Source: SIG78 sp036677805 (GTDB lineage Bacteria > Verrucomicrobiota > Lentisphaeria > Victivallales > Victivallaceae). From it: a stretch of 64,000 nt of DNA. The stretch spans positions 25,037 to 89,036 of the forward strand of contig JAVBVS010000017.1 of assembly GCA_036677805.1 (NCBI GenBank). The letters are read 5' to 3'. The notes below the pieces were generated by a model, which was not told the origin of the DNA, did not search any database, and saw nothing but the letters and a program-made list of their open reading frames with translations. Shown one piece after another: positions 32,921 through 42,050 of the stretch. The translations under genes and the position numbers were made by a program. Position 1 is the first letter of the stretch. Every line of letters starts with the position of its first letter.

Positions 32921-35900
32921 GGAAATCAATCGCCGTATGGTTGCCGAAATCGACCGTGCGTGTTTCCATGCCGCCGTCGGCGCGCCGGATTTTGACCGTC
33001 GCCGAACCGTCGCCGAACAACCGCAGCCGCCCGGGCTTGCCGCCCAGATGCACCGCCGCCGGCAACTCCACCGCGCAGTCGCCGAAAATCTTGATCGTCA
33101 GCGCCTGCCGTTCATACACCGTCGTCGTGAAATCGAACACGCCGGTCGCCACCGTCACCGGCTTGGCGTTGCCGCGGCTCGACCAGTCGGTATTGAGCAG
33201 CATCAGCGTCGCGTCCGCACCGTCCTCGGTGTCGCGCCACTGCGTCCAGAAAACTTCGCCGGAATCATCTTCGACGTAAACCTCGCCGCGCGCTTCGGCG
33301 GAGAGCATCGCCACCACCGCGGCGCTGAAACGCTGGAATTTTTCGTGTCCCGGATAAGCCCACAAGGTCAACGTATAGACCCAGCCCTTGCCGAACGCGC
33401 GGCGCACCAGCAGCGGAGCGCCGGTCGAGGCGTCGTAAATCACCACTTCCGCTCCGGCGAGTTCGACCTCGGCGGTGAAGCCGGCATCGTCCTCCTCGCT
33501 CGAATCGTTGGGCATCGCGGACAGTTCCGGCTCGGCCATGCTTTCGCGCCCGGCGCAATTCCACTGCCCGGAGTAGCGTACGCCCCTGCCCTTGACCCGG
33601 ATGCCGGCGAAATCGCTCAGATCGCCATCATTCCACAATGCCAGATCGACGAAATCCTTCAGGAAATCGCGCCGCACATGGGTGCTGAACTGCGGAATCC
33701 CGGTCAATAATACGCCGCCGGCGGCCACATAATCCTTGAGCTTGGCATAATCTTCGGCGATCATGGTATGCCAGCCGAGGTTGAGCAGCAGCCGATACCG
33801 GCCGAAATAATCGCCGCGCGCCTCGACCGGAACTTCGTCGAAATCGCCGAACGGCGTCCCGGAGAAGAAGAACCGCCGTTTTTCATAGCGCTGGCGCAGC
33901 GGCTGAGTGTTGGCGCCGGGCATCAGCACATCAAGCACCTGGCGGCATTTTTCCGGCTGGCGGTGCCCCCAGGCAGGATCGGAATTGCCGAACAGCCCCC
34001 AGACCGAATAATCCGGCGTCTGCTCGCTGTCGCAGATGAAGCCGTTGAAGGGCGCGGCGTAGCGCCCTTCGAGAAACGCGATATGCCGGACGCAGCGCCC
34101 GGTACGCGGATGGGTTTTGGCAAAACGGAAAAAATCGCGGGTCATGTCGCGCTTGCCCTTGGTCAGCGCGTCGTCCCAGGTCTGGCGCTCTTCCTTGAAG
34201 AGCAGGAACAGGCTGTCTTCCTCGTAAATCATATTGGCGCCCATCATCCACGGCTGAAGCAGACTCAAATAGTAGATTCCGAGATGATTTTCGAAATAAG
34301 GCTGCATCGGATGATGGATGGCGATGTGAACGCCCCACTCGCCCGTCCCCAGCGCTTCCGCCGCCGGACGCGCCTGGCTGCACAGATGCATGGTATGCGG
34401 CACCATGGTTTCGGTGCGGATGAAATCCACCCCCGCCAGATAGCAGTACCGGTGTCCGCCCGAAGCGTCGCCAAACGCCGCCCGGCCTCCGGCGCGATGC
34501 GCGCGGTCGATCTCGATCTTGAGATGGGCAAGATATTTTTCCATCGCCTGTTTCATGTCGTCGGAGCAGTGCGGTTCGCTGGGATCAAGCGCATAGACCA
34601 CGCCGGGATATTCGTGGCGGCCGACGCTGTGAATGAATTCACCCGCGCCCGCAATCAGGCTGCCGTCATCGAAATCGGTCGCCGCTTCCACGTAAATATG
34701 GTGGCGGCGGCAGAACTCGCCCCACTGGTGCAGCCATTCCCCCGGCACCGGTTCGAGCTTGAGACAGCCCGGCTGATAGTGAAAAGAGCGGAAGACCACC
34801 AGATTGCCCAAGCGGGTGCGCTCGGTGTAATCGAGCAGCCAGTCCATGAAGCCGTTGCGGTCGTGCGGCACCACGGTCATATCGTACCCGACCATCACCG
34901 GAATTTTTTCTTCCGGCAAGGCATAAACCGCACCGACTTCACCCTCGCTGCCGGAGGTGACGACCTTCTGCCCGCAGCCGGCGCGGTCGAATGCGAAATC
35001 AAATTCGTTCCAGCCCGGATGCAGTTCCAGCGTCCGTTCCCCGCCGGGCCAGCGCACCGTGGTCCGGTCGGCGCGAACCGCGAAAATCCGGCCGATCAGA
35101 GGCTCGCCCACCAGCGCCCAATCCGGCAGACTCAGCTGGAGATGATCGTATTCACACTGGCGCAGCACCAGTCGATTCAGCAGCAGCCAGCCCGCATCGT
35201 GGCCATTTTCCAGCGTCAGCGTCACCGGACCGGGCCAGTGCTGAAAACGCACCCAGACGTCTTCGAGCAGCTGCATCACGAAATCATGCTCGCGGAAGAA
35301 GTGTTTCACCTCCGCCACCGGAACGCCGTCGGCGTAAATCCGGATGGGATATTCGGCATGGAACGGCTGTTCCTTGTCCGGTGTGCAACCTTCCGGCGGC
35401 GCGGCCATCGCCACCAGATGGAGCAAGATTTCCTGAAAATCATGCTTCGACTCCGGCACACGATAAGGAATATCGACCCGCGCCCCCGGCGCCAGCCAGG
35501 CCGATGACATCCGCGCCCAGTCATGACGCTCCAGCGGCAGATCGGCCGCCTCAAACACCGTTTCTCCGGCCTTCGGGGCGGGGCGGAACCAGAGATAATC
35601 GCGGCGCGTCACGATCACGCTGCAATTGAGATACTTCGGACCGACCGGAAAAACCAGCCGCCCCTCCTCGGCAATCTGGCGGGCGCTGAATTCGAAGGTG
35701 CCGGAAAGCGTCCGGAGAGTGAACATCGCCTCCGGCTTGACTTCGGCCGCGACCCGGATGCCGGCAAGTCCGCGGCGGGTCCGGCTCCGCCAGCGCGGTT
35801 CCGCCAGCAGAGTTTCCTTCGCACACTGTCCGGGCCCGAACCAGATCACCGGATAATCGAGCTTCCAGCACTGCTCGATGCGTCCTCCGGCACAACTCAG

Positions 35901-35987
35901 CGAGCCGTCCCATTCATACACCGGATGGTAGTGGCGGCGCGAATACAGATACTGATATCCCCAGTCGATGCGAAAATCCAACTTCAT
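32913..35987 (-). CDS. Large multidomain protein with barrel and trimerisation-like domains, unknown function
   Basis: The 1024-residue protein has no signal peptide. Residues 1-340 look like beta-sandwich domains. Residues about 365-650 could be a TIM barrel (IPVMVGYDMTVVPHDRNGFM, GGRAAFGDASGGHRYCYLAG, VHIAIHHPMQPYFENHLGIY, WMMGANMIYEEDSLF), with Asp and Glu at strand ends. Residues about 735-890 resemble the Rossmann-like trimerisation domain of GH42 enzymes (YRLLLNLGWHTMIAEDYAKLKDYV, AAGGVLLTGIPQF). A beta-rich tail follows. The layout suggests a glycosidase of an unnamed family, but no catalytic pair can be proved. It has a good ribosome site and its own promoter (36064-36091). Confidence 0.65.
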   Translation of the reverse strand: MKLDFRIDWGYQYLYSRRHYHPVYEWDGSLSCAGGRIEQCWKLDYPVIWFGPGQCAKETLLAEPRWRSRTRRGLAGIRVAAEVKPEAMFTLRTLSGTFEFSARQIAEEGRLVFPVGPKYLNCSVIVTRRDYLWFRPAPKAGETVFEAADLPLERHDWARMSSAWLAPGARVDIPYRVPESKHDFQEILLHLVAMAAPPEGCTPDKEQPFHAEYPIRIYADGVPVAEVKHFFREHDFVMQLLEDVWVRFQHWPGPVTLTLENGHDAGWLLLNRLVLRQCEYDHLQLSLPDWALVGEPLIGRIFAVRADRTTVRWPGGERTLELHPGWNEFDFAFDRAGCGQKVVTSGSEGEVGAVYALPEEKIPVMVGYDMTVVPHDRNGFMDWLLDYTERTRLGNLVVFRSFHYQPGCLKLEPVPGEWLHQWGEFCRRHHIYVEAATDFDDGSLIAGAGEFIHSVGRHEYPGVVYALDPSEPHCSDDMKQAMEKYLAHLKIEIDRAHRAGGRAAFGDASGGHRYCYLAGVDFIRTETMVPHTMHLCSQARPAAEALGTGEWGVHIAIHHPMQPYFENHLGIYYLSLLQPWMMGANMIYEEDSLFLLFKEERQTWDDALTKGKRDMTRDFFRFAKTHPRTGRCVRHIAFLEGRYAAPFNGFICDSEQTPDYSVWGLFGNSDPAWGHRQPEKCRQVLDVLMPGANTQPLRQRYEKRRFFFSGTPFGDFDEVPVEARGDYFGRYRLLLNLGWHTMIAEDYAKLKDYVAAGGVLLTGIPQFSTHVRRDFLKDFVDLALWNDGDLSDFAGIRVKGRGVRYSGQWNCAGRESMAEPELSAMPNDSSEEDDAGFTAEVELAGAEVVIYDASTGAPLLVRRAFGKGWVYTLTLWAYPGHEKFQRFSAAVVAMLSAEARGEVYVEDDSGEVFWTQWRDTEDGADATLMLLNTDWSSRGNAKPVTVATGVFDFTTTVYERQALTIKIFGDCAVELPAAVHLGGKPGRLRLFGDGSATVKIRRADGGMETRTVDFGNHTAIDFRL

Positions 35988-36063
35988 TGCTCCATCCCCT
36001 TTTCAGCGCCGTCCTGCCGGCGCAAACCAAACGATCCTTCCGGCATTGCCGTGGCATTCCCGA

Positions 36064-36091
36064 ACTATAGCACAGAATGGCCGTTTTTCAA
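36064..36091 (-). promoter_or_regulatory. Promoter of the 1024-residue protein gene
   Basis: On the minus strand TTGAAA (36091-36086) and TATAGT (36069-36064) are 16 bp apart, the same pair and spacing as the tRNA-Thr promoter, about 77 bp before the start at 35987. Confidence 0.6.
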
Positions 36092-36105
36092 CTGCCGGTC
36101 AAGGT

Positions 36106-39100
36106 TTACCACAATTTTCGATACTCGATTTTGCCGGCGGCGTCAAGAATCGCCCGCAAGTCGGCCAGACGCTGCATCCACGGCGCGTTGCGCCGCCATT
36201 CCAGCGCCCTGGCAAGATACTCCGGATCGCGGCGGTTCGCCATGTAGACCAGCATGTCGAGTTTGACCGTGCCGTTGGCGACATCGAAGTCGGGACAGTC
36301 GTAATCCGGAAAGAAGAATTCGCCGGTCCCGTCGGCCCAGACTTCCCGATAGGGCCGCATGATTTCCGGCAATGTGGTCATGATGAAGCTGTTGGGATGG
36401 TTGAGCAGCCCCCTCGGCATGATCACATTGGGCGAAAATCCGGCGAATTCGTTGAATTCGACATAGTGCCGCCGGCGGCTTTTTTCAGTGAAGATCATAT
36501 CCGCCGCCTGAGTATGCGACGCCGAAAACGGCCTCCGGCTGCGGAGGTAGTCATTGGCCGCCAGCGAGGCTTGAACCCCGATCAGCTGGCTGACCGCAAG
36601 ATAGCTTGCCAGATCGCGCAGAGCCGTGTCGCCGCGCCGCGCCGCCATCCTCGCCATCGCCGCGCATCCGGCATGGATGATGGGACCTTCCTGAAGGCCG
36701 TTGCCAACCCGGATACCACTGTAACTGTCCCAGACGATCGCCGTCGCCCAATCGTGGCCGTTGGCAATCACGTTGAATATTTTGACCGCGGCAGCCCAAT
36801 TGCGGTCGGCAAGACTCCCGCCGGTTGCAGTGTCATAATGCCACAGCAGAGCAAGCTGCAACGACTCCCAGCAGGGTTTGTCGATTCCCGCGCCCGGATA
36901 ATTGGGCAATTTCACGCTGCCGGGCAGTTCGCGCCCCGTCACGGGATGGCGAAAATACCACAGCAGCGGCTGCTGGAACAAATCCGGGCGGACTTTGCCC
37001 TCGAATTCCTTGCCGGGGATGCCGGAAGCCATCAGATAACGCTCCATTTCGATGCCGATCTCTTTTCGAAGCGCAGCCGCCGTCTCCGGCGAAAGATAAG
37101 GCAGCGCCAGCAGCAGGTCGCTCACTTCCGGCTGATACGCCCCCGGAATGATGAAGCGGTTGTGGCTGGTCAGCATCGGCCAGGGATGCTGCTTCAACTC
37201 GTCCATATGCTGAAGCACCAGCGCTTCCAGTTCTTCGCGGTATGGAGAATCGCCGCCGGGCGCAACCTGCCGCGCTTCCCGTACCAGACGCAGCAGCCCG
37301 TCGATCGAATAGCGCGCCTCATCACTTCCTTCGATCACCATCAGAGGACCGTGCAAAGTGGCGAAACGCACATCGCGCGCCGGAGCGTTGACCGCCAGTT
37401 TGAGGTTGCCCGATCCCGCGGCCAGCGGATAGACCGGAGGCACCGGCGCAAACCGGCGCGGCGGTGTTTTCCACGCATCCTCAAGCGGAGCATACTGGAA
37501 CCGGTCATGGATCAATACCCGGTCCGAAGCGAAATCCACGGCGAAAGCGCGGCTTACGGCGCGCGGCGCATCCAGCAGCGCCCCCGACCAGTAACGGCAG
37601 AGCGCGACGACATCATCCGGAATGCGCTCCTTCCAGCCGGCGGTACGCCCGTTGTCGAGCAGCTCCACGCCGAAAAGCGGCATGCCGCGCAGATTGCCGG
37701 CTTTGCCGGGATAATGCAGCGTGACGCCGTCGCCGGCAAGCTCGACCAGCTCCGGACGGTTCTCCAGTACGATCAGCCACGGCGAATCGAACTCCTCCCA
37801 ATTCTCCGCGCCATGGAACCAGACCAGCAGCCAGTTGGCGCTCATCGCCCGGCCCTCGACCCGCCGTCCGATGCCGATTCGCCCATTTTCTTCCCAGGCC
37901 ATAGCCTGCGGCGCCCCCAAGCCCCAACGTCCGAGGTGTTCGAAAAGCCCGATCCGGCGGCTGTCGCTCGTCAGTTCCCAGGCGGGACTCAGACTGGTAA
38001 TCCGGAAATCCAGCGTTTGGCCCGAAGGGTAAGTAAAATGCCAGCTTTTGCCATACCAGGAACTCGCCGTGACCGCCGCTGCTGCGTTTTCGCCGGAACC
38101 GTCGGAAAGGAAGCCCCAGCTCCAGATATTGTCGATGCCGTCGTAATATTTGCCGTCGGCTTTCAGATATTTGCCGACGGCATAAGGACTCAGCGGCGTC
38201 GGCTTGAGATTGGTCGAGTACAGCAGCGGCCCCTCGGAGGGATTCTCGCACAGCACGGTAAAGCTCAGGCTGCCGCGGCCGTCGCCCGCAACGACCGTGT
38301 TGTCCAGCGTATCGCCGGATTGGAACCGCGGTCCGAAACTGCCCGAGGCGATGGCGGCCATATCATTGTTTCCGGTCGGCGGCACGGCGGGAATGGCGCC
38401 ATCCACCGGCATCGCCGGAGCATATGCGGTTGCGCGAACGGTGAAGTCGATGCGTTGGCGCCAGACGGAACGGCCGTCCTGCTGCAGATCGAGTTCGCAA
38501 TCATGCCGTCCGGGCGGGGTTCCGCCCAGCGGCACCACCGGCAGGTTGAGCCACTGCCCGGCCACGGCGGCCACCGGCATATCCGCCAGCGCCCGGCCGT
38601 CAACCGCAACCTTGAGCGCACCGGTAAAGTCGCCGACGCTCGCCGTAACCCGCGGCGCCAGGCCGAAGGGCTGGCCGGCATCGAATTGGTTGAGGTGCTC
38701 CCGGTCGCCGATCATGGTCCACAAACCGCAGCGGCCGGGACGTTTGCAATCCAACTCCACCACCGGCAGCTTCTCCGGAATCGCCGACAGCGCCGGAAGG
38801 CCTTCGTACATTCCTTTCAGAAACCCCAGATTGACCCGGACGGTCAGATGGTTGCGGCCGCTCCGGAAAGGGGACTTTCCGCACGGGGCCAGATAGCGCC
38901 GCTCAATCCCGGAACTGCCGGGAACCACCTGATAAGGCGGCTCGAATTTGCCGCAGCCGCCCAGTCGCACGCCATTGACCCGGACTTCGTCGTCCACCGA
39001 AATCTTGCCCAGCTCCAACAGCAGGCTGTGACCGGAAAAAGTTTCCGGCAGATCGAAATCGCAATGGTAGAAAACCTCGCCCCGGAGCGGAAATTTGCCC

Positions 39101-39762
39101 GGCTGTTTGTCCAGACCGATCCCGACGCGCACCGGTACGCCGGGCGTTTCGGCCGAATCTGAAAGCGTCCAGTTTTCACCCAGCGCAAGGGTCTGCAATC
39201 GCGGGAGGGTTTTGAGCATATCGCTGGTTTCGCGGTAACTCATCGGCACTTTGCCGTCGTCGGGAACGCGGGCATAAAGCTCAAATTCGAAGAGTTTGAC
39301 ATAGGCGTCACGGTCGCCGGTCCGGGCATGATAACGGAATTTGGCGGCGACGACCGGAGCGAAACGCACCCGGATCACGCCGGTTTCGGCGGCGACCTCC
39401 GGGGCCGCCACATCATGCCATTGACCGTCGCGTTCATATTGCAGGCAAAAATCCCGGCCGTAGGTTCCCGCCGGGTAGTCGGGGTAGATTATCGCCTCGG
39501 ACAACTCCTGCGCCGCCGGCAGCGTCAACTCCAGATAATGCGGCTTCCGGCTCTGTTCCGAAACCCAGCGGCTGGCGGCCGAACGCACGCCGTCGATCGC
39601 CATCTCCGGCGTATATTTTCCCGCCACCGGCTGACGCTGGAGCGTAAAAGGAGCATCGGCCGCCGCCGTCGCCGTCCGTGCGACATTGACCCGCTTCATT
39701 TCCACCGCCGGTGCGGCCGTCAAAAAAATTGCGGCCATTAATACGGCAAGCCATGGTTTCAT
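36106..39762 (-). CDS. Large secreted protein with discoidin-like and GH2-like N-terminal domains
   Basis: The 1218-residue protein has a signal peptide (residues 1-19). Residues about 22-165 match an F5/8 type C (CBM32-like) domain: RTATAAADAPFTL, MAIDGVRSAASRWVSE, LELTLPAAQELSEAIIY. Residues about 200-320 resemble the GH2 sugar-binding jelly roll (FYHCDFDLPETFSGHSLLLE, VDDEVRVNGVRLGGCGKFEP). The middle is beta-rich and unassigned; the C-terminal 400 residues are helical (LLWHYDTATGGSLADRNWAA, GPIIHAGCAAMARMAARRGD) and could be an (alpha/alpha)6 toroid. A secreted glycan-degrading enzyme is likely; no family is certain. Its ATG shares one base with the stop of the preceding gene (TAATG), so translation is coupled. 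Confidence 0.68.
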   Translation of the reverse strand: MKPWLAVLMAAIFLTAAPAVEMKRVNVARTATAAADAPFTLQRQPVAGKYTPEMAIDGVRSAASRWVSEQSRKPHYLELTLPAAQELSEAIIYPDYPAGTYGRDFCLQYERDGQWHDVAAPEVAAETGVIRVRFAPVVAAKFRYHARTGDRDAYVKLFEFELYARVPDDGKVPMSYRETSDMLKTLPRLQTLALGENWTLSDSAETPGVPVRVGIGLDKQPGKFPLRGEVFYHCDFDLPETFSGHSLLLELGKISVDDEVRVNGVRLGGCGKFEPPYQVVPGSSGIERRYLAPCGKSPFRSGRNHLTVRVNLGFLKGMYEGLPALSAIPEKLPVVELDCKRPGRCGLWTMIGDREHLNQFDAGQPFGLAPRVTASVGDFTGALKVAVDGRALADMPVAAVAGQWLNLPVVPLGGTPPGRHDCELDLQQDGRSVWRQRIDFTVRATAYAPAMPVDGAIPAVPPTGNNDMAAIASGSFGPRFQSGDTLDNTVVAGDGRGSLSFTVLCENPSEGPLLYSTNLKPTPLSPYAVGKYLKADGKYYDGIDNIWSWGFLSDGSGENAAAAVTASSWYGKSWHFTYPSGQTLDFRITSLSPAWELTSDSRRIGLFEHLGRWGLGAPQAMAWEENGRIGIGRRVEGRAMSANWLLVWFHGAENWEEFDSPWLIVLENRPELVELAGDGVTLHYPGKAGNLRGMPLFGVELLDNGRTAGWKERIPDDVVALCRYWSGALLDAPRAVSRAFAVDFASDRVLIHDRFQYAPLEDAWKTPPRRFAPVPPVYPLAAGSGNLKLAVNAPARDVRFATLHGPLMVIEGSDEARYSIDGLLRLVREARQVAPGGDSPYREELEALVLQHMDELKQHPWPMLTSHNRFIIPGAYQPEVSDLLLALPYLSPETAAALRKEIGIEMERYLMASGIPGKEFEGKVRPDLFQQPLLWYFRHPVTGRELPGSVKLPNYPGAGIDKPCWESLQLALLWHYDTATGGSLADRNWAAAVKIFNVIANGHDWATAIVWDSYSGIRVGNGLQEGPIIHAGCAAMARMAARRGDTALRDLASYLAVSQLIGVQASLAANDYLRSRRPFSASHTQAADMIFTEKSRRRHYVEFNEFAGFSPNVIMPRGLLNHPNSFIMTTLPEIMRPYREVWADGTGEFFFPDYDCPDFDVANGTVKLDMLVYMANRRDPEYLARALEWRRNAPWMQRLADLRAILDAAGKIEYRKLW

Positions 39763-41333
39763 TATTCCACTACCCTGATTTGTGCTTTGATTCTGCCGTC
39801 CAGCAGCGTATAATCTTCCGAAGGTTCTGCGGAAGCGACGATTTCATACCATCCCACCGCCGGCGGCGTCCAATCGCAACTCAGCGTCTGCCGCGCGCAA
39901 TCGGCCACAAACGAGCGCTTCGCCAGCAGACCGTAGGTATTGCCGTGCGCTTCAGTCATGGCATAAGCCCCCGCTTCAGGACCGGTCAGCGTGGCGAAGC
40001 CGACGCCCAACTCTTCCAGCACCGGCGCGGCAACGGGAAACGTCCGCCCGGATTCGTCCACGGCGTAAAGCCGGAGCGCGACCTTCCGCGCCCGCATCCC
40101 GCCAAGATTGTAAACCCCGAGGTGAATCCGGAACGGTTTGCCCGCCCGGGGTTGGTAATCGGAAAAGAACAGTTCGCGCAAGTCCACCACCGGACGGATG
40201 AAATATTTCTCCAGCAGCGCTTCCTGAGCGTCGTAAGAAAATACTTCACGATAGTAGTCCGGTTCATTCGATCCCTGATAGAAAGCCATTCCGGCGAGCT
40301 CGGGCGCAATTTTCTTGAGATGGCGCACATCGTACTCCAGCCGTGCCGCGGCGGGTTCCTCTCGGATGCCGCCGCCGACGTGATTGGTCGAAAGCATCAC
40401 GATGGCGCCGTGGCGACGCCAATTTTCCGAAGTTCCCGCGGTCCGCTCATAGCCGCGCTCAAAGAGCAGATCGCAGCGCCGCAGCGTCGCCACCCGATTG
40501 TCGATCTCCGCATGGAAATTGCGGGTCCCCTGCGCCAGATTGATGAATTCGCCGTAGGTTTCCGAAATCAGGACGGCGTCGGCCGCCTTGAATCCCGCGG
40601 CATATTCCGGCAGCGGGTTGCCGCCGACGCACCCCATCAGGATTTTATCCGGATAAAGTTTGCGCACCGCCGCCAGCGCCGCCATCTCAATGGCGACCGC
40701 GCGCCGTCCGGCTTCATCGGGATAAGCCCCGAGTTCATCGATCCAGATGCCGTCGGCGCCCTCATCCAGCGGTTTCCGCCAGCGTGCCGTCAGCCGTTCC
40801 GTGTTTTCCTCCGGCGAAAGGTTCGGATCGAGGTGAAGACGGCGACGCTGGAAAACAAATCCGAGCACCCGCGAACCCGCCTTGCGCCACCGCTCCATCG
40901 CCTCTTTGTCGCGCACGATCACGCAATCGGTAAGCAGCGGATAGCGCGCCGCTTCCTCCGCCGGCGGAATGTTCCAGCCGAAAAAGGCGAAATTGCGCCA
41001 GACCACCGGCACCCGCCGGACCGCCGAACGACCGTCTCCAGACCAACGCAATGTGTAATATCCGGTCTTTTCCGGCACCCAGCGAAGCGGCGCATCCGTT
41101 CCGGCCAGTTCCCATGCGGTTTCGCCGTCGTCGATGCGAAGCGTCCCCGGTCCCGGCAGCATGACCGTGCACGCGGTCCCCGCCGCCGGAACGTGGGGGG
41201 AAACCACAATCTCAAGACTCGCTCCGCCTGCTCCGGCCGCCTGCTCCGCAACCTCAGCACCCTTCATTTTCACCGCTCCCGTTCCCGCGAGGATGGCGAC
41301 GGCCAGCCCGGCGGCGATCCATTGTCTTGTCAT
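39762..41333 (-). CDS. Secreted barrel-type protein of cluster 4, unknown function
   Basis: The 523-residue protein has a signal peptide (residues 1-25). Residues about 110-390 look like a TIM barrel: FAFFGWNIPPAEEAARYPLL, SRVLGFVFQRRRLHLDPNLS, ADGIWIDELGAYPDEAGR, AVLISETYGEFINL and LAGMAFYQGSNEPDY. The Asp/Glu of WIDE and the Glu of SET are at strand ends, as in glycosidase-like barrels. A C-terminal beta-sandwich (about 400-523) follows. I cannot name the family. It lies 63 bp after the pseudopilin and its stop overlaps the start of the 1218-residue gene, so the two secreted proteins are made together and probably act on the same substrate. Confidence 0.68.
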   Translation of the reverse strand: MTRQWIAAGLAVAILAGTGAVKMKGAEVAEQAAGAGGASLEIVVSPHVPAAGTACTVMLPGPGTLRIDDGETAWELAGTDAPLRWVPEKTGYYTLRWSGDGRSAVRRVPVVWRNFAFFGWNIPPAEEAARYPLLTDCVIVRDKEAMERWRKAGSRVLGFVFQRRRLHLDPNLSPEENTERLTARWRKPLDEGADGIWIDELGAYPDEAGRRAVAIEMAALAAVRKLYPDKILMGCVGGNPLPEYAAGFKAADAVLISETYGEFINLAQGTRNFHAEIDNRVATLRRCDLLFERGYERTAGTSENWRRHGAIVMLSTNHVGGGIREEPAAARLEYDVRHLKKIAPELAGMAFYQGSNEPDYYREVFSYDAQEALLEKYFIRPVVDLRELFFSDYQPRAGKPFRIHLGVYNLGGMRARKVALRLYAVDESGRTFPVAAPVLEELGVGFATLTGPEAGAYAMTEAHGNTYGLLAKRSFVADCARQTLSCDWTPPAVGWYEIVASAEPSEDYTLLDGRIKAQIRVVE

Positions 41334-41396
41334 ATTCCGATTCTGATCCCTGATTTGACGATTGCGTTCCCAAGCACCCCGGTTCGGGCGATGATT

Positions 41397-42050
41397 TTAC
41401 CAGCCGCGGCCGATCTGGATGCGTTTCTTCAAAAATTCTTCCAGCGACAGTCGTTCGGCATCCCCGGCGCTGTACAATACCGTCACGGTCTGGTTGTGAA
41501 AACCGTAATCGCCGATCACGCCGAGATAATCGGTACGGTTGTAGGTGTAGTGAAAAAGAGCCCCTTTATTGCTGGAAACGAAGAGCGCCATCCGGTCGTA
41601 ATCGGCAGTCATGCGCGGCACGTTCTTGATTTCGGCATTATAAGCGTAACTGTAGCTCCAGGCGCTATCGGTTTTGTTGTCCCAGGCCTTGCCGAAATAG
41701 GAGTGCTCGTCCGAACAGAAGAACGGCCAATTTTGGCCCGCGTTCCGGTCGGTCATTTCCAGATTGGTCTTGTCCGCCGGAAAGCCGAGCTGTTCGCGCA
41801 CCATCTGGACCAGCGGCCCGATCACCCAGTCGCTCTGGCTGGCATTGGCGTATTTAGCCGGATAATAACCGTTGTTGGCGTCGGTATACATGATCGCATA
41901 AACGCCGATCTGCTTGAGATTGCTGAGGCATTTGGCGCCGCGGGCGTTGGCCCGGGCAGAGCTCAATGCCGGCAGCAATATTGCCGCCAGAATCGCAATG
42001 ATCGCAATCACAACCAGAAGTTCGATGAGTGTAAAATCCATTCGTTTCAT
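41397..42050 (-). CDS. Pseudopilin of cluster 4
   Basis: The 217-residue protein starts MKRMDFTLIELLVVIAII and continues AILAAILLPALSSARANA, the prepilin-type signal and helix. The residue before the predicted cut is Asp. The end carries LYSAGDAERLSLEE where other pseudopilins have an Asp-Gly-His motif, so this copy is divergent there. ATG 42050 overlaps the stop of the FAD oxidoreductase gene by four bases (ATGA), a coupling not seen for the other four pseudopilins in the window; the open frame upstream of it lies within that gene. It is followed by two secreted proteins in the same direction. The protein should be anchored in the inner membrane. Confidence 0.87.
   Translation of the reverse strand: MKRMDFTLIELLVVIAIIAILAAILLPALSSARANARGAKCLSNLKQIGVYAIMYTDANNGYYPAKYANASQSDWVIGPLVQMVREQLGFPADKTNLEMTDRNAGQNWPFFCSDEHSYFGKAWDNKTDSAWSYSYAYNAEIKNVPRMTADYDRMALFVSSNKGALFHYTYNRTDYLGVIGDYGFHNQTVTVLYSAGDAERLSLEEFLKKRIQIGRGW

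Noticed and set aside
35968..39162. A 1064-codon open frame on the plus strand
   Set aside because: It is antisense to the secreted 1218-residue gene and part of the 1024-residue gene, lacks a ribosome site and reads as Arg/Pro/Gln-rich sequence; GC-rich third positions of the real genes keep the opposite frame open.
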